Source: CAZGTQ01 sp964528575 (GTDB lineage: Bacteria; Planctomycetota; UBA1135; GCA-002686595). Taken from it: a stretch of DNA of 48,438 nt. Shown here one piece after another: positions 15,893 through 23,698 of the stretch; position 1 is the first letter of the stretch, and each line of letters opens with the position of its first letter. The stretch is from NCBI GenBank assembly GCA_964528575.1, contig CAZGTQ010000201.1, positions 1 through 48,438 of the forward strand. Direction: 5' to 3'. Position numbers and translations under genes: made by a program. The notes beneath the pieces are model-generated. The model saw only the letters and a list, made by a program, of their open reading frames with translations. It did no database searches and was not told the origin of the DNA.

Positions 15893-17887
15893 GTGGGCCG
15901 CATTCTGGTGATCGAAGACGAGCCGACGGCGCGGCTCATGCTCCAGAGCCGGCTGGAGGACCTCGGCCACGAGGTCGCCACGGCGCCCACCGGGGCCATG
16001 GGCTTGATGGAGGCGCGCGCGGCGCGGTTCGACCTGTTCGTCGTCGACGTCGTGCTCGGCGCCGGAGTCGACGGGTACGAGGTGACGCGCCGGCTGAAGG
16101 CGATGCCGCAGACGCACGGCGTGCCCGTCGTGCTCCTGTCGGGTCAGAACACGAGCCGTGAGGACCTGCACCGCGGCTACGAGGCGGGCTGCGAGGCGTT
16201 CCTGATCAAGGGCGACATGACGCTGCTCGAGGACGTCGTGCGCGCGATGATCCGCATCAAGTCGCTCCAGGACGACCTGGGCATGCAGAACCGGCTGCTC
16301 GAGGAGCAGAACCGCCGGCTGCAGGAGGAGAAGCAGCGCGGAGCCGATCTCGAGCTCGCGCTGCGCGAGAGCGGCGCGCGCGCCCTCGTCTTCCGCGCGC
16401 TCGCGGCGGGCCGGCCGGACGGCATGCTCGTCGTCGACGCGGAGGGGCTCGTCCAGTACGCCGACCGCGGCGCCCGCGAGATCCTCGGCTCCGACCTCGA
16501 GACGCGCCAGCTCGGCCGGATCGCGCCAGCGAGCGGCCTCGAGGCGTTCGTGCGCGACGCACGGACCGAGCCGCGCGAGGGGTTCCGCTTCGATCTGGGC
16601 GGGCGCGGCGGCCGCCCCGTTCGCTCGCTCAGCGCGTCGGTCATCCCGGTCGTGTCGCAGACCGGCACCGCCGAGGCGCCGAACCTGAAGGTCGTGATCC
16701 TGCTCGACGCGGGCAAGCGCCGGGTCGCCGGCGAGATGCTGCGCATGCAGGAGCAGGGCGTGCCGCGGCGCGAGATGGGGCCGTTGCTCGACGCCGCGCG
16801 CGAGGTGTACCACCCCGGCTCGATCCTCGGCGAGGACGAGCGGATCGCGCTCGTGCGCCGCACGGTCGCCGAGTACGCGAAGACCGACCGCGCGGTCCTG
16901 ATCGAGGGCGAGCGCGGCGTCGGCAAGGGCCGCATCGCACGGACGCTCCACTACGGGGGCACGCGCAGCGGCGCGTTCGTGCCGGTCGACTGTGCGGCGC
17001 TCGCCCCGGAGGTGCTCGAGGTCGAGCTGTTCGGCCACGTGAAGGGAGCCTTCACCGGCGCGCTCTCCGACCGCGCGGGCGCGTTCCAGCAAGCCCACAT
17101 GGGCACGATCTTCCTCTCGTCGGTCGAAGCGCTCCCGCTCCCGCTCCAGGAGGGCCTCCTCGCCGCGCTGACGACGGGCACGGTGCAGCGGATCGGCGCG
17201 GCGCGTCCCGAGCAGGTCGACGTCCGCGTGATCGCCGCGACGTCGGCGCACCTGGAGGCGGCCGCGCGCGCCGGCACGTTCCGCCCCGAGCTCCTCGAGC
17301 GCCTGCGCATGGTCGCGGTCGCGGTCCCGCCGCTGCGCGATCGCGCCGCGGACATCCCGCTGCTCGTCGAGCACTACCTGCACCTGTTCGGCGCGGACCA
17401 ACGCTCGGTCGAGCTCGGCGGCGAGGCGCTCTGGGTCCTCGAGAGCTACGACTGGCCTGGCAACGTCGGCGAGCTCGAGACGACGATCGAGCGCGCCTGC
17501 GCGATGACGCGCGACGGCACGATCGGAGTCGAGGACCTCCCGGGCGCGCTGCGCGAGCTCTCCCGCGACCTCGCCCGGGCGAGCGAGCTGCCGACCCATC
17601 CGCGCGCCGTCCTGGCCCGCCCCGGCACGCGCGCGGGCGACCTCGCCGGCCCGGGCCCCGGCCGCGTCCACGCGACCGCGCGCCCCGCTCCCGCCGGCCG
17701 CAACGACCACGCGCCCCCCGCCGAAGAGCCCGAACCCATCGTCGAGGTCAGCTTCGACGCCTACGAGAAGCTCGCGATCGAGCGCGCGCTCGAAGAGACC
17801 GGCGGCGACCGCCTCGCGGCGGCGCGGCTGCTGAAGGTGGGCAAGAGCACGCTGTACCGCAAGCTCAAACGCCACGGCATCACCTGA
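15893..17887 (+). CDS. Response regulator with PAS, AAA+ (sigma-54 activator) and Fis-type HTH domains
   Basis: A 664-residue protein; GTG start six bases after GGGGGAGG. Residues 3-120 are a receiver with phospho-acceptor D52 (FVVDVVLG) and K106. A coiled-coil (about 125-165) and a PAS-like segment (about 165-280) follow. The AAA+ domain has Walker A GERGVGKG (339-346) and an intact GAFTGA (385-390), the sigma-54 contact loop. Walker B is broken: the usual Asp-Glu is Ser409-Ser410. The FRPELLERLRM arginine region is kept. A Fis-type helix-turn-helix closes it (DRLAAARLLKVGKSTLYRKL). The domain set predicts an NtrC-like activator, but the Walker B change suggests weak or absent ATP hydrolysis. 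Its TGA touches the left end of the IS element. Confidence 0.85.
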   Translation: MGRILVIEDEPTARLMLQSRLEDLGHEVATAPTGAMGLMEARAARFDLFVVDVVLGAGVDGYEVTRRLKAMPQTHGVPVVLLSGQNTSREDLHRGYEAGCEAFLIKGDMTLLEDVVRAMIRIKSLQDDLGMQNRLLEEQNRRLQEEKQRGADLELALRESGARALVFRALAAGRPDGMLVVDAEGLVQYADRGAREILGSDLETRQLGRIAPASGLEAFVRDARTEPREGFRFDLGGRGGRPVRSLSASVIPVVSQTGTAEAPNLKVVILLDAGKRRVAGEMLRMQEQGVPRREMGPLLDAAREVYHPGSILGEDERIALVRRTVAEYAKTDRAVLIEGERGVGKGRIARTLHYGGTRSGAFVPVDCAALAPEVLEVELFGHVKGAFTGALSDRAGAFQQAHMGTIFLSSVEALPLPLQEGLLAALTTGTVQRIGAARPEQVDVRVIAATSAHLEAAARAGTFRPELLERLRMVAVAVPPLRDRAADIPLLVEHYLHLFGADQRSVELGGEALWVLESYDWPGNVGELETTIERACAMTRDGTIGVEDLPGALRELSRDLARASELPTHPRAVLARPGTRAGDLAGPGPGRVHATARPAPAGRNDHAPPAEEPEPIVEVSFDAYEKLAIERALEETGGDRLAAARLLKVGKSTLYRKLKRHGIT

Positions 17888-17910
17888 GAGCTGGCTCGTT
17901 TCCGTGTCGG
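17887..17910 (+). repeat. Left terminal inverted repeat of the IS1-like element
   Basis: Begins AGAGCTGGCTCGTTTCCG. It matches the right repeat (19120-19143, inverted) at 19 of 24 positions, and the ends of the two short elements. Confidence 0.75.
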
Positions 17911-17952
17911 ATGGCCGAATGCGACTTCCTTAAAGGGGCCGCTCGATGCGGG

Positions 17953-19017
17953 TCAGCTCCCGACCTCCTGCGCGGCCCTGTGATCGGCGATCGATCGTGC
18001 CTTGCGCGACAGCGGCCAGGGGCTGAGAGCGCCGCAGTCCTGGCGCCACGACAGGAGCTCGCCGATCGTCAGTCGACGCGGGACGAAGCGCAGCATCTGC
18101 CCGGCGGAGAAGTCCTCGCCGTTGAAGCGCTGACGCACCCAGTTGCGGAACGCGATGAACACGTGCAGCGCCACGTCGAGGTAGCGGCGTCGCTTGCTGA
18201 CGAGCCACGAGTCGCGCCGCAGTCGGCCCATCAAGTCGCGCATCACCGCCTCGGTGTGGTTGACCGGGAAGAGCGGGTTCCACGTCGAGCGCGCGACCTC
18301 GCTGTTCACCGTGCGGTGCTCGAGGCGAGCGGCGCCGAACACCTCGCTGGCGAGCGCCGGGTACAGCGTCTTCTCGTCGGTGATCAGCACGACGCGCTCG
18401 AGGTGGCTGGTCCGCGCCGCTCCACGCCGTAGCGTGCGCAGGATCGCGCTGCGCGAGAGATTGCGTCTGGGGCCGAAACGCGCCTCGTCCTCGGCGATCG
18501 CGGCGAGCCGCGCCTCGCTCATCTTGCCGCTCGGCCGGATGGGCGCCGACTCGGCCCAGACGATGAAGTGGCTCGTCGTCTCGACGAGCAACGGGACGGT
18601 GAGCGGCCGGGTCCTGCGGCGTCCCTCGTACGTCTCGAGCTCGTCGAAAGCCAGCTCGCAGCCCTCGGGCAGGAGGCCGCAGAGGTTGATGTCGATCTGA
18701 CGGAGGTGGCGGCCGATCTTGCGCGCCTTGAGCTCGACGCAGCGCCGCGAGAGGCCGAGCATGCGCGCGGACTGGCGCAGTCCGACGCCGGACGCGAGCA
18801 GTTGGAACAGCTTCGCGTTGAGGTCCGGTCGGTGATCGTGTCGGTCCATGCGGAACGTCTGGCGCGAGAACGTGCGGCCGCACGTGTTGCAGAGGAAGCG
18901 CGGGATCGGGTGGGGCCTGCACTTCGCGCGGTAGGAGCCGGAGCGCCGGTAGAAGCCGGGCTCGGGTCGTGCGAAGCGAGGACACTCGGGGTAGGGGCAT
19001 CGGGGCGGTTGAAACAT
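17953..19017 (-). CDS. IS1-like DDE transposase (single frame)
   Basis: A 354-residue protein. A zinc-finger-like start has cysteines at about C7, C12, C43 and C46 (RFLCNTCGRTFS), followed by a helix-turn-helix, LASGVGLRQSARMLGLSRR, very like the InsA half of IS1. The second half resembles InsB, with a plausible DDE triad of D125 (FDELETYEG), D214 (LITDEKT) and E256 (NHTEAVMRD), then the closing LMGRLRRDSWLVSKRRRYL that mirrors the IS1 motif. Classical IS1 needs a frameshift between two frames; here all is in one frame. The ATG at 19017 follows GTGGAG. It looks intact and so potentially active. A different IS family cannot be excluded without a search. Confidence 0.75.
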   Translation of the reverse strand: MFQPPRCPYPECPRFARPEPGFYRRSGSYRAKCRPHPIPRFLCNTCGRTFSRQTFRMDRHDHRPDLNAKLFQLLASGVGLRQSARMLGLSRRCVELKARKIGRHLRQIDINLCGLLPEGCELAFDELETYEGRRRTRPLTVPLLVETTSHFIVWAESAPIRPSGKMSEARLAAIAEDEARFGPRRNLSRSAILRTLRRGAARTSHLERVVLITDEKTLYPALASEVFGAARLEHRTVNSEVARSTWNPLFPVNHTEAVMRDLMGRLRRDSWLVSKRRRYLDVALHVFIAFRNWVRQRFNGEDFSAGQMLRFVPRRLTIGELLSWRQDCGALSPWPLSRKARSIADHRAAQEVGS

Positions 19018-19036
19018 CGTAGATCTCCACGTGTGG

Positions 19037-19059
19037 GTGCAGGCGGAGGGCCTGCGCAC
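19037..19059 (-). other. Subterminal hairpin in the IS, in front of the transposase
   Basis: GTGCAGGC (19037-19044) pairs with GCCTGC..AC (19051-19059) with a two-base bulge and a 6-base loop. The matching G of the conserved GCAGG core is 86 bases from the element end; the two short elements have the same core at 87 bases. It lies 20 bases before the transposase start and could also act in transposase expression. Confidence 0.6.
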
Positions 19060-19119
19060 GGGGGGGACCGCGATGTGACGGCTGCGGTTGCGCTCTTTGC
19101 CGGGTTTCCGCGCACCGTC

Positions 19120-19143
19120 CCGACACGAAAGAAGGCCAGCTCT
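19120..19143 (-). repeat. Right terminal inverted repeat of the IS1-like element
   Basis: Read inward on the minus strand it begins AGAGCTGGCCTTCTTTCG. The TAG stop of the 19142 gene overlaps its outer edge. Confidence 0.75.
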
Positions 19144-21115
19144 ACAGGCGGAGGCGGATGGGGGGGCTGACCTCTGCGAACGCCGTGTCCACGGGTGCGC
19201 CCGGGTTGAGGAGCACCGCGTGGATCTCGCGCGGGGTGGTTCCGGCGGTGGTGGACGGGATCGGGAAGTCGAGCAGTTGGACGCGGCGGTCGCCGGCGGG
19301 GTAGAGCAGCAGGCCCGTGCGGGTCATGGTCGGGAGGTCCGACCACTGGCCGGTCGGTCGCAGCCAGCGACGCGCGCCGCTCGCATCGGTGGTCCAGACC
19401 ATCAGGTCGGCGAGTTGTTGGTGGCCACGGTGGCTCGCTTGGACGCCGATGCCGGCGTCGTCGGGGACGAAGTGGATCGTGGGGCCGAGGTCGAGGTCGC
19501 GCCGGCGCAGGAGGAACGCGGGCGTGTTCTCGTGGGAGTCGGGGTCCTCCGAGTCCGGGAGCGGAACCGAGATCAGCTCGTACGGCGCGAGCGCCTCGTG
19601 GAACTGCGCGGTGCGGCCGGGCGCGTGCTGATGAGCGTCGTACGCGGCGCACCACTCGGCGATCAGCTCGTCGAGGGTCGGCGGGCCGATGCGTACGTCG
19701 ATCGACGGCACGATGTAGTCGTGCTCGGCCTCCAGGACGCGGATCAGGTCGACGCGGGAGCGACCGAACCAGGGGTTGGGGATCTCGGCGCCCGGGGCCA
19801 GCGTCGCGCGGCCCAGGACGTCGTAGACCTGTTTGCGCGACAGGTAGCCGAGCGCGCCGGGCCACGGGGTCAGGATCGTGACGCCGTGGGGGAGGCGGTC
19901 GCGCACGAACAGGCTCAGCCGGCGCAGCCGCATCGTCTGGCTCAGCTCCGCCTGCACCCCCAGACGGCCGAGCGGGCCGTCCCAAGCCGCGGCCATCGTC
20001 GGTCCCGGCTGGAAGCGAGCGCGTAGACGGTCGCCGATCAGCAGCGGGCCGATGTCGCCGGGCAGCTTGCTCGCGAACGCGGAGCTCGCGAGTCCGAACG
20101 AGAACAGCACCCACGCTCCCGCCGCCAGCGCGCGGTGCCGTGTGTCGAGCGCCACCGTCAGCGCCTCCTGGACCGCGATGTAGAGGATCGGCAACGCGGG
20201 CACGAGCAGGCGGCCGAAGGGCTCGCCGTCGCCGCCCGCGAGCAGGATCCAGACGACCCAGAAGAGCGTGAGCAACAAGGCGCGGCGGCCCGTGCCCTTC
20301 AACTCGCCCAGCGCGGCGACGACGAGCGGGACGACGATCAGGAGCGGCGTCCCGTAGAGCCACGCGTACTCGACGAGGTAGCTCCAGCCGAGCTCCACCG
20401 TCGCGAGGTCGGCCGAGAGGACCGCAGCGCTCGTCGGCGAGAGCGCGGACCCCGTCAGCACGAGCCGGATCGCGGCGGCGCCCAGGATCGTCAGCGCCGG
20501 CAGCACGAATGCCGGGGCCAGTCCCACCCGCTCGTCGCCGCGGAGGCGCGCGCGTCGGCGGCCGACCAACTCGAGCCCCAACAGCGCGATCGTGAACCAC
20601 ATCCCCGCCGGCTGCGTCAGACATGCCAACGCGAGCGAGAGCGAGGTGACGAGCCGCCAGCGTCGCTCGAACCCGAGGAAGGCGAGGCAGACGAGCAGCG
20701 TGAAGAACGCGGTCTCCGTTCCGTCGGTCGCGGCGGCCGCCACGCCACCGCTCACGACGACGAACATCGGCGCGATCACGCCTGCGATGCGCTCGCGGCT
20801 GAAGCCGGCCACGACGACCACGACCGCCAGCGCCGACACGAGTCCGATGAACATCGTGAAGTGGTTCGGCGCGATGTACAGGCGCTCCGCGACCGCGAGC
20901 ATCGCGATCCACAGCGGGGACGGATAGCTCTCCGCGACCGGCATCCCCGGGTTCCAGGCGAGCGTGCCCGCGTGGACGAGATTGCGCGCGACGCGGAACG
21001 CGACGTGCGCGAGCTCGTACGGCGGCCCGAACACGCCGTCCTTCGTGTGATGGATGGCGAGCGCGTGGGCGAGCAGCAGCGCGGTGGCGAAGAAGAGCGC
21101 GGTGATCCGATTCAT
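19142..21115 (-). CDS. Polytopic GT-C-like membrane protein
   Basis: A 657-residue protein with about nine to eleven membrane helices in residues 1-350, then a large soluble C-terminal region. The N-terminal loop (...AHVAFRVARNLVHAGTLAWNPGMPVAESYPSPLW) is like the first lumenal loop of GT-C glycosyltransferases of the 'RYARNL..G.GLVWNPGEPVEGYSNPLW' kind. The acidic pair that normally starts this loop and acts in catalysis is not seen; the sequence there is PPYELAH. Thus it may be an inactive relative or use another residue. Transfer of a sugar from a lipid carrier to an exported target is the family role. The ATG at 21115 begins the first helix. Its TAG stop overlaps the right end of the IS. 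Confidence 0.55.
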   Translation of the reverse strand: MNRITALFFATALLLAHALAIHHTKDGVFGPPYELAHVAFRVARNLVHAGTLAWNPGMPVAESYPSPLWIAMLAVAERLYIAPNHFTMFIGLVSALAVVVVVAGFSRERIAGVIAPMFVVVSGGVAAAATDGTETAFFTLLVCLAFLGFERRWRLVTSLSLALACLTQPAGMWFTIALLGLELVGRRRARLRGDERVGLAPAFVLPALTILGAAAIRLVLTGSALSPTSAAVLSADLATVELGWSYLVEYAWLYGTPLLIVVPLVVAALGELKGTGRRALLLTLFWVVWILLAGGDGEPFGRLLVPALPILYIAVQEALTVALDTRHRALAAGAWVLFSFGLASSAFASKLPGDIGPLLIGDRLRARFQPGPTMAAAWDGPLGRLGVQAELSQTMRLRRLSLFVRDRLPHGVTILTPWPGALGYLSRKQVYDVLGRATLAPGAEIPNPWFGRSRVDLIRVLEAEHDYIVPSIDVRIGPPTLDELIAEWCAAYDAHQHAPGRTAQFHEALAPYELISVPLPDSEDPDSHENTPAFLLRRRDLDLGPTIHFVPDDAGIGVQASHRGHQQLADLMVWTTDASGARRWLRPTGQWSDLPTMTRTGLLLYPAGDRRVQLLDFPIPSTTAGTTPREIHAVLLNPGAPVDTAFAEVSPPIRLRL

Positions 21116-21205
21116 GGCCTGCCGAAGCGTATTCGATCCCCGGTCCGCCGTCCGCGTCCGAATCGGGCGCGGCCCGCGCCACCGCGCTATCATCCCGCCC
21201 GGTCC

Positions 21206-22309
21206 ATGTCCGCGCCGGATTCCGAGGATCTCGCCCGCAGCCGCGCTGTCGCCGCCCTCGTGCCGCACGTGGTGCACACGATCCACAACCACCTCGCGGT
21301 CGTGCTCGGCACGCTCGACGTGGTGCTCTGCGACGAGCGCGACTCCGCACGGGTGCGCCAACTCCAGCTCGTCGAGTCCGAGACGCGCCGCAGCATCGAG
21401 CATCTGCGGCGCCTGTCCGAGCTCGCGGTCGAGCGGACGCACCCGCGCGCCATCGTCGAGCTCGGGCCGACGCTGCGCATGGTCGAGATGCTGCTCGAGC
21501 CCTCGGCGCGCGCCGCCCGTCACGCCTTCGAGCTCCGTCTCCCGCTCGACCCGCTCGGCGTGTACGCCGACGAGCCGCGCCTCGTGCTGGCTCTCGTCGC
21601 GCTCGGCCTCGACGCGGTCGGCGGCCCGCTCGCCGACCGCGTCCGCCTGTCCGCCCGCGGCCCGGGCCGAGTGCGCCTCGGTGCGCGCAGCGACGAGCGC
21701 CACGTCATCGTGTCGCTCTCTTCGGTGCGCGATGCTCCGGCCGCCGTCGTCGTGCCGAGCGAGACGATCGGCGACGACGTCGTCGCCACCATCGCGTCCG
21801 AGCACGCCGCTTCTTTCCGGCGCCGCCACCTCGGCGCAGCGACGTGCGCTCAGCTCCGCTTCGACGCGGTGCGACGCTCCGGCGGGGGCGCGCCTGCCGC
21901 GGCCGCCGCGCCCCCGCGCTCAGCCGCTGCACCACCCAGTCGCGTTCTCGTGCTCGATCCCGACGCACCGATCGCCGAGCTCGTCGGCCAGGTGCTGCGC
22001 GAGCGCGGTTACCGCGTCCGCGCGATCAGCACGCCCCAAGAAGCTCTCGCTGCGCTGCACGACGGCCCGTGGGACGTCATCTTGTGCGACGCGCACCTGA
22101 TCGGCCCGGTCGCTCCCCAGGTCCCGCTCGACACGCTGCGCACGGCCGGCGTGCTGATCCCGATGAGCGCGGCGCCCCACCCGCAACTCGACGCTCTGAC
22201 GACCCAGCCCGCGCTGCGCAAACCGTTCAGACCCGCGACCCTGATCGCCCGAGTCGCCGCCGCGACGACCCCCCAAGAAGGAGACGCAAACCCCCCCGCC
22301 GCCCCCTAG
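21206..22309 (+). CDS. Degenerate histidine-kinase-like protein with C-terminal receiver
   Basis: A 367-residue cytoplasmic protein. Residues 18-75 look like a DHp dimerisation/phospho-transfer helix pair: VVHTIHNHLAVV puts H24 at the phospho-His place, but the usual following Glu is Thr and the Pro is His. The segment after it (about 85-135) resembles the start of an HATPase domain, yet the N-box Asn is missing (VALGLDAVG) and no G-boxes follow, so ATP binding is doubtful. A Pro/Ala linker leads to a receiver (about 248-365) with D295 (ILCDAHL) and a late LRKPF lysine. It might be a phosphotransfer adaptor rather than a kinase. The response regulator at 15893 is a possible partner. Its TAG stop touches a short mobile element. 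Confidence 0.6.
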   Translation: MSAPDSEDLARSRAVAALVPHVVHTIHNHLAVVLGTLDVVLCDERDSARVRQLQLVESETRRSIEHLRRLSELAVERTHPRAIVELGPTLRMVEMLLEPSARAARHAFELRLPLDPLGVYADEPRLVLALVALGLDAVGGPLADRVRLSARGPGRVRLGARSDERHVIVSLSSVRDAPAAVVVPSETIGDDVVATIASEHAASFRRRHLGAATCAQLRFDAVRRSGGGAPAAAAAPPRSAAAPPSRVLVLDPDAPIAELVGQVLRERGYRVRAISTPQEALAALHDGPWDVILCDAHLIGPVAPQVPLDTLRTAGVLIPMSAAPHPQLDALTTQPALRKPFRPATLIARVAAATTPQEGDANPPAAP

Positions 22310-22495
22310 AGCTGGCTCTCTTTCGTGTGGGAGGGGGGTCGACAGGCGCCCTCCTGACGCGCTGTACGCGGCGATTCGAGGCCGACCGGGGCGTGCGCAG
22401 GCCCTGCTCCGGCGCGGTTCGCCCAACCGACCCGCCCAACAGGCGCCGCGGAGCCGTTTCGCGACCCCCGGCCCACACGGAACGAAGCCAGTTCA
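22307..22495. mobile_element. Short non-autonomous element (MITE-like), copy B
   Basis: About 189 bases that fill the gap between two convergent genes. Its ends (22308-22331 and 22472-22495 inverted) agree at 18 of 24 positions and match the IS1-like element's ends: the left begins AGAGCTGGCTCTCTTTCG, the right begins TGAACTGGCTTCGTTCCG. The GCAGGCCCTGC palindrome (22397-22407) is 87 bases from the left end. The stop codons of the kinase-like gene (TAG 22307-22309) and thiI (TGA, 22493-22495) overlap its two ends. It has no coding capacity. Confidence 0.7.
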
Positions 22496-23698
22496 GGGGT
22501 CGACATGGTGGGATTCGATGCCCTCCAGCGCCTCCTCCACCAGCCCCTCGAGGTCGAGCTCGCGTTCCGCGGCTTCGCACTCGTCGATGCGGCCGCGGAT
22601 CACCGGGCGCGACGGCTGGAACACCGTGCAGCAGTCCGGCTCCGGGAGCGTCGAGACGTCGAAGGTGCCGATGCGGCGCGCGATCGCGATCGTTTCATCC
22701 TTGTCGAAGCAGACGAGCGGGCGCAGGACCGGGAGCTCGGACGCGGCCTCGATGCACGCGAGGTTTTCCATCGTCTGGCTCGCGACCTGGCCGAGGCTCT
22801 CGCCGGTGACCAGCACCTGGGCGCCGGCGCGGCGGGCGACGCGGGACGCGAGGCGCTGCATCATCCGGCGGTAGAGCACCGTGCGGTACGGCTCGGGCGC
22901 CGTGTCGCGGATCGCGGTCTGGATCGCCGTGAACGGGAGCACGAAGAGGCGGCTCTGCGGCTGCCAGCGCGCGAGCACGCGCACGAGGTCGGCGATCTTG
23001 CGCTTCGAGGACTCGCCGAGGTACGGGTAGGAGTGGAACGAGACGAACGAGACCGAGCAGCCGCGCTTCATCGCCATCCACGCCGCCACCGGGGAATCGA
23101 TGCCGCCCGAGAGCAGGCAGAGAGCGCGGCCGAGCGAGCCGACCGGCAGGCCGCCCGGGCCCGGTAGCTTGCGCGCGAACACGTACGCGCCCTCGTCGCG
23201 CACGTCGATGCCGAGCGCGAGCTCGGGACGCTCGAGCTGCACGCGCAGCCGGCCGACGTGCGGCGACTCGAGGCGGTCCGCGACGTGGCGGTCGAGCTCG
23301 CTCGACGTCAGCGGGAAGCGCTTGTCGGCACGCGAGCTCGCGACGCGGAACGTGATCGGCCGGTCGACGGGCAGCTCGGCGAGCGCGTCCGCGAGCACGA
23401 CGTTCGCCGTGCGCACGATCGCTTCGGGCGTCGCGGGCGTGCTCCATGCGGGCGAGACCGACGCGATGCCGAACACGTCCTGCAGCCTGCGCGCGGCCTC
23501 ATCGACGCGCCGTTCGGGCCGCACGAGGAGGCGCCCGCGGCGGCGCTCGATGCGCGCTGCCGTGATCGGCGCGAGCGCGGCGCGGATGTTCTGCGCGAGC
23601 AGCCGTTCGAACATCGCGCGGTTGCCGCCCTTGAGCGCGAGCTCGCCGAAGCGCACGAGCACCAGGTCCGCGCCGTGCTCCACCGCGACGCCGCTCAA
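22493..23698 (-). CDS. thiI: tRNA 4-thiouridine / thiamine sulfurtransferase ThiI
   Basis: A 401-residue enzyme that adenylates tRNA U8 and adds sulfur from a cysteine desulfurase to make 4-thiouridine; in some bacteria it also serves thiamine synthesis. An N-terminal ferredoxin-like and THUMP region (VRFGELALKGGNRAMFERLL... ) is followed by the PP-loop ATP site SGGIDSP (197-203) and a conserved Cys pair in PDCCTVFQP. The length is that of the short form without the C-terminal rhodanese domain found in E. coli. The TTG at 23698 overlaps the iscS stop (TTGA), so the desulfurase and its acceptor are coupled; GTG at 23683 is an alternative start. Its TGA stop touches the short mobile element. 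Confidence 0.93.
   Translation of the reverse strand: MSGVAVEHGADLVLVRFGELALKGGNRAMFERLLAQNIRAALAPITAARIERRRGRLLVRPERRVDEAARRLQDVFGIASVSPAWSTPATPEAIVRTANVVLADALAELPVDRPITFRVASSRADKRFPLTSSELDRHVADRLESPHVGRLRVQLERPELALGIDVRDEGAYVFARKLPGPGGLPVGSLGRALCLLSGGIDSPVAAWMAMKRGCSVSFVSFHSYPYLGESSKRKIADLVRVLARWQPQSRLFVLPFTAIQTAIRDTAPEPYRTVLYRRMMQRLASRVARRAGAQVLVTGESLGQVASQTMENLACIEAASELPVLRPLVCFDKDETIAIARRIGTFDVSTLPEPDCCTVFQPSRPVIRGRIDECEAAERELDLEGLVEEALEGIESHHVDP

Larger units (their letters stand above)
17885..19144 (-). mobile_element. IS1-like insertion sequence
   Basis: A 1.26-kb element with one transposase-like gene and terminal inverted repeats. The left repeat (17887-17910) and the reverse complement of the right one (19120-19143) agree at 19 of 24 positions, both beginning AGAGCTGGC and ending CGTGTCGG. 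The left end overlaps the TGA stop of the response regulator (17885-17887) and the right end overlaps the TAG stop (19142-19144) of the minus-strand membrane gene. A hairpin at 19037-19059 lies between the right end and the transposase start. No target-site duplication is visible, so the exact outer limits are uncertain by a few bases. Two short relatives lie at about 22307 and 30113. Confidence 0.75.

Noticed and set aside
17885..19144. Target-site duplication of the IS
   Set aside because: I compared the flanks and found no direct repeat of 4-10 bases, so none is claimed.
22307..22495. The inverted-repeat pairs as simple intrinsic terminators
   Set aside because: The arms are about 140 bases apart, do not end in T-runs and recur around a transposase gene, so a mobile family explains them better; a terminator side effect is still possible.
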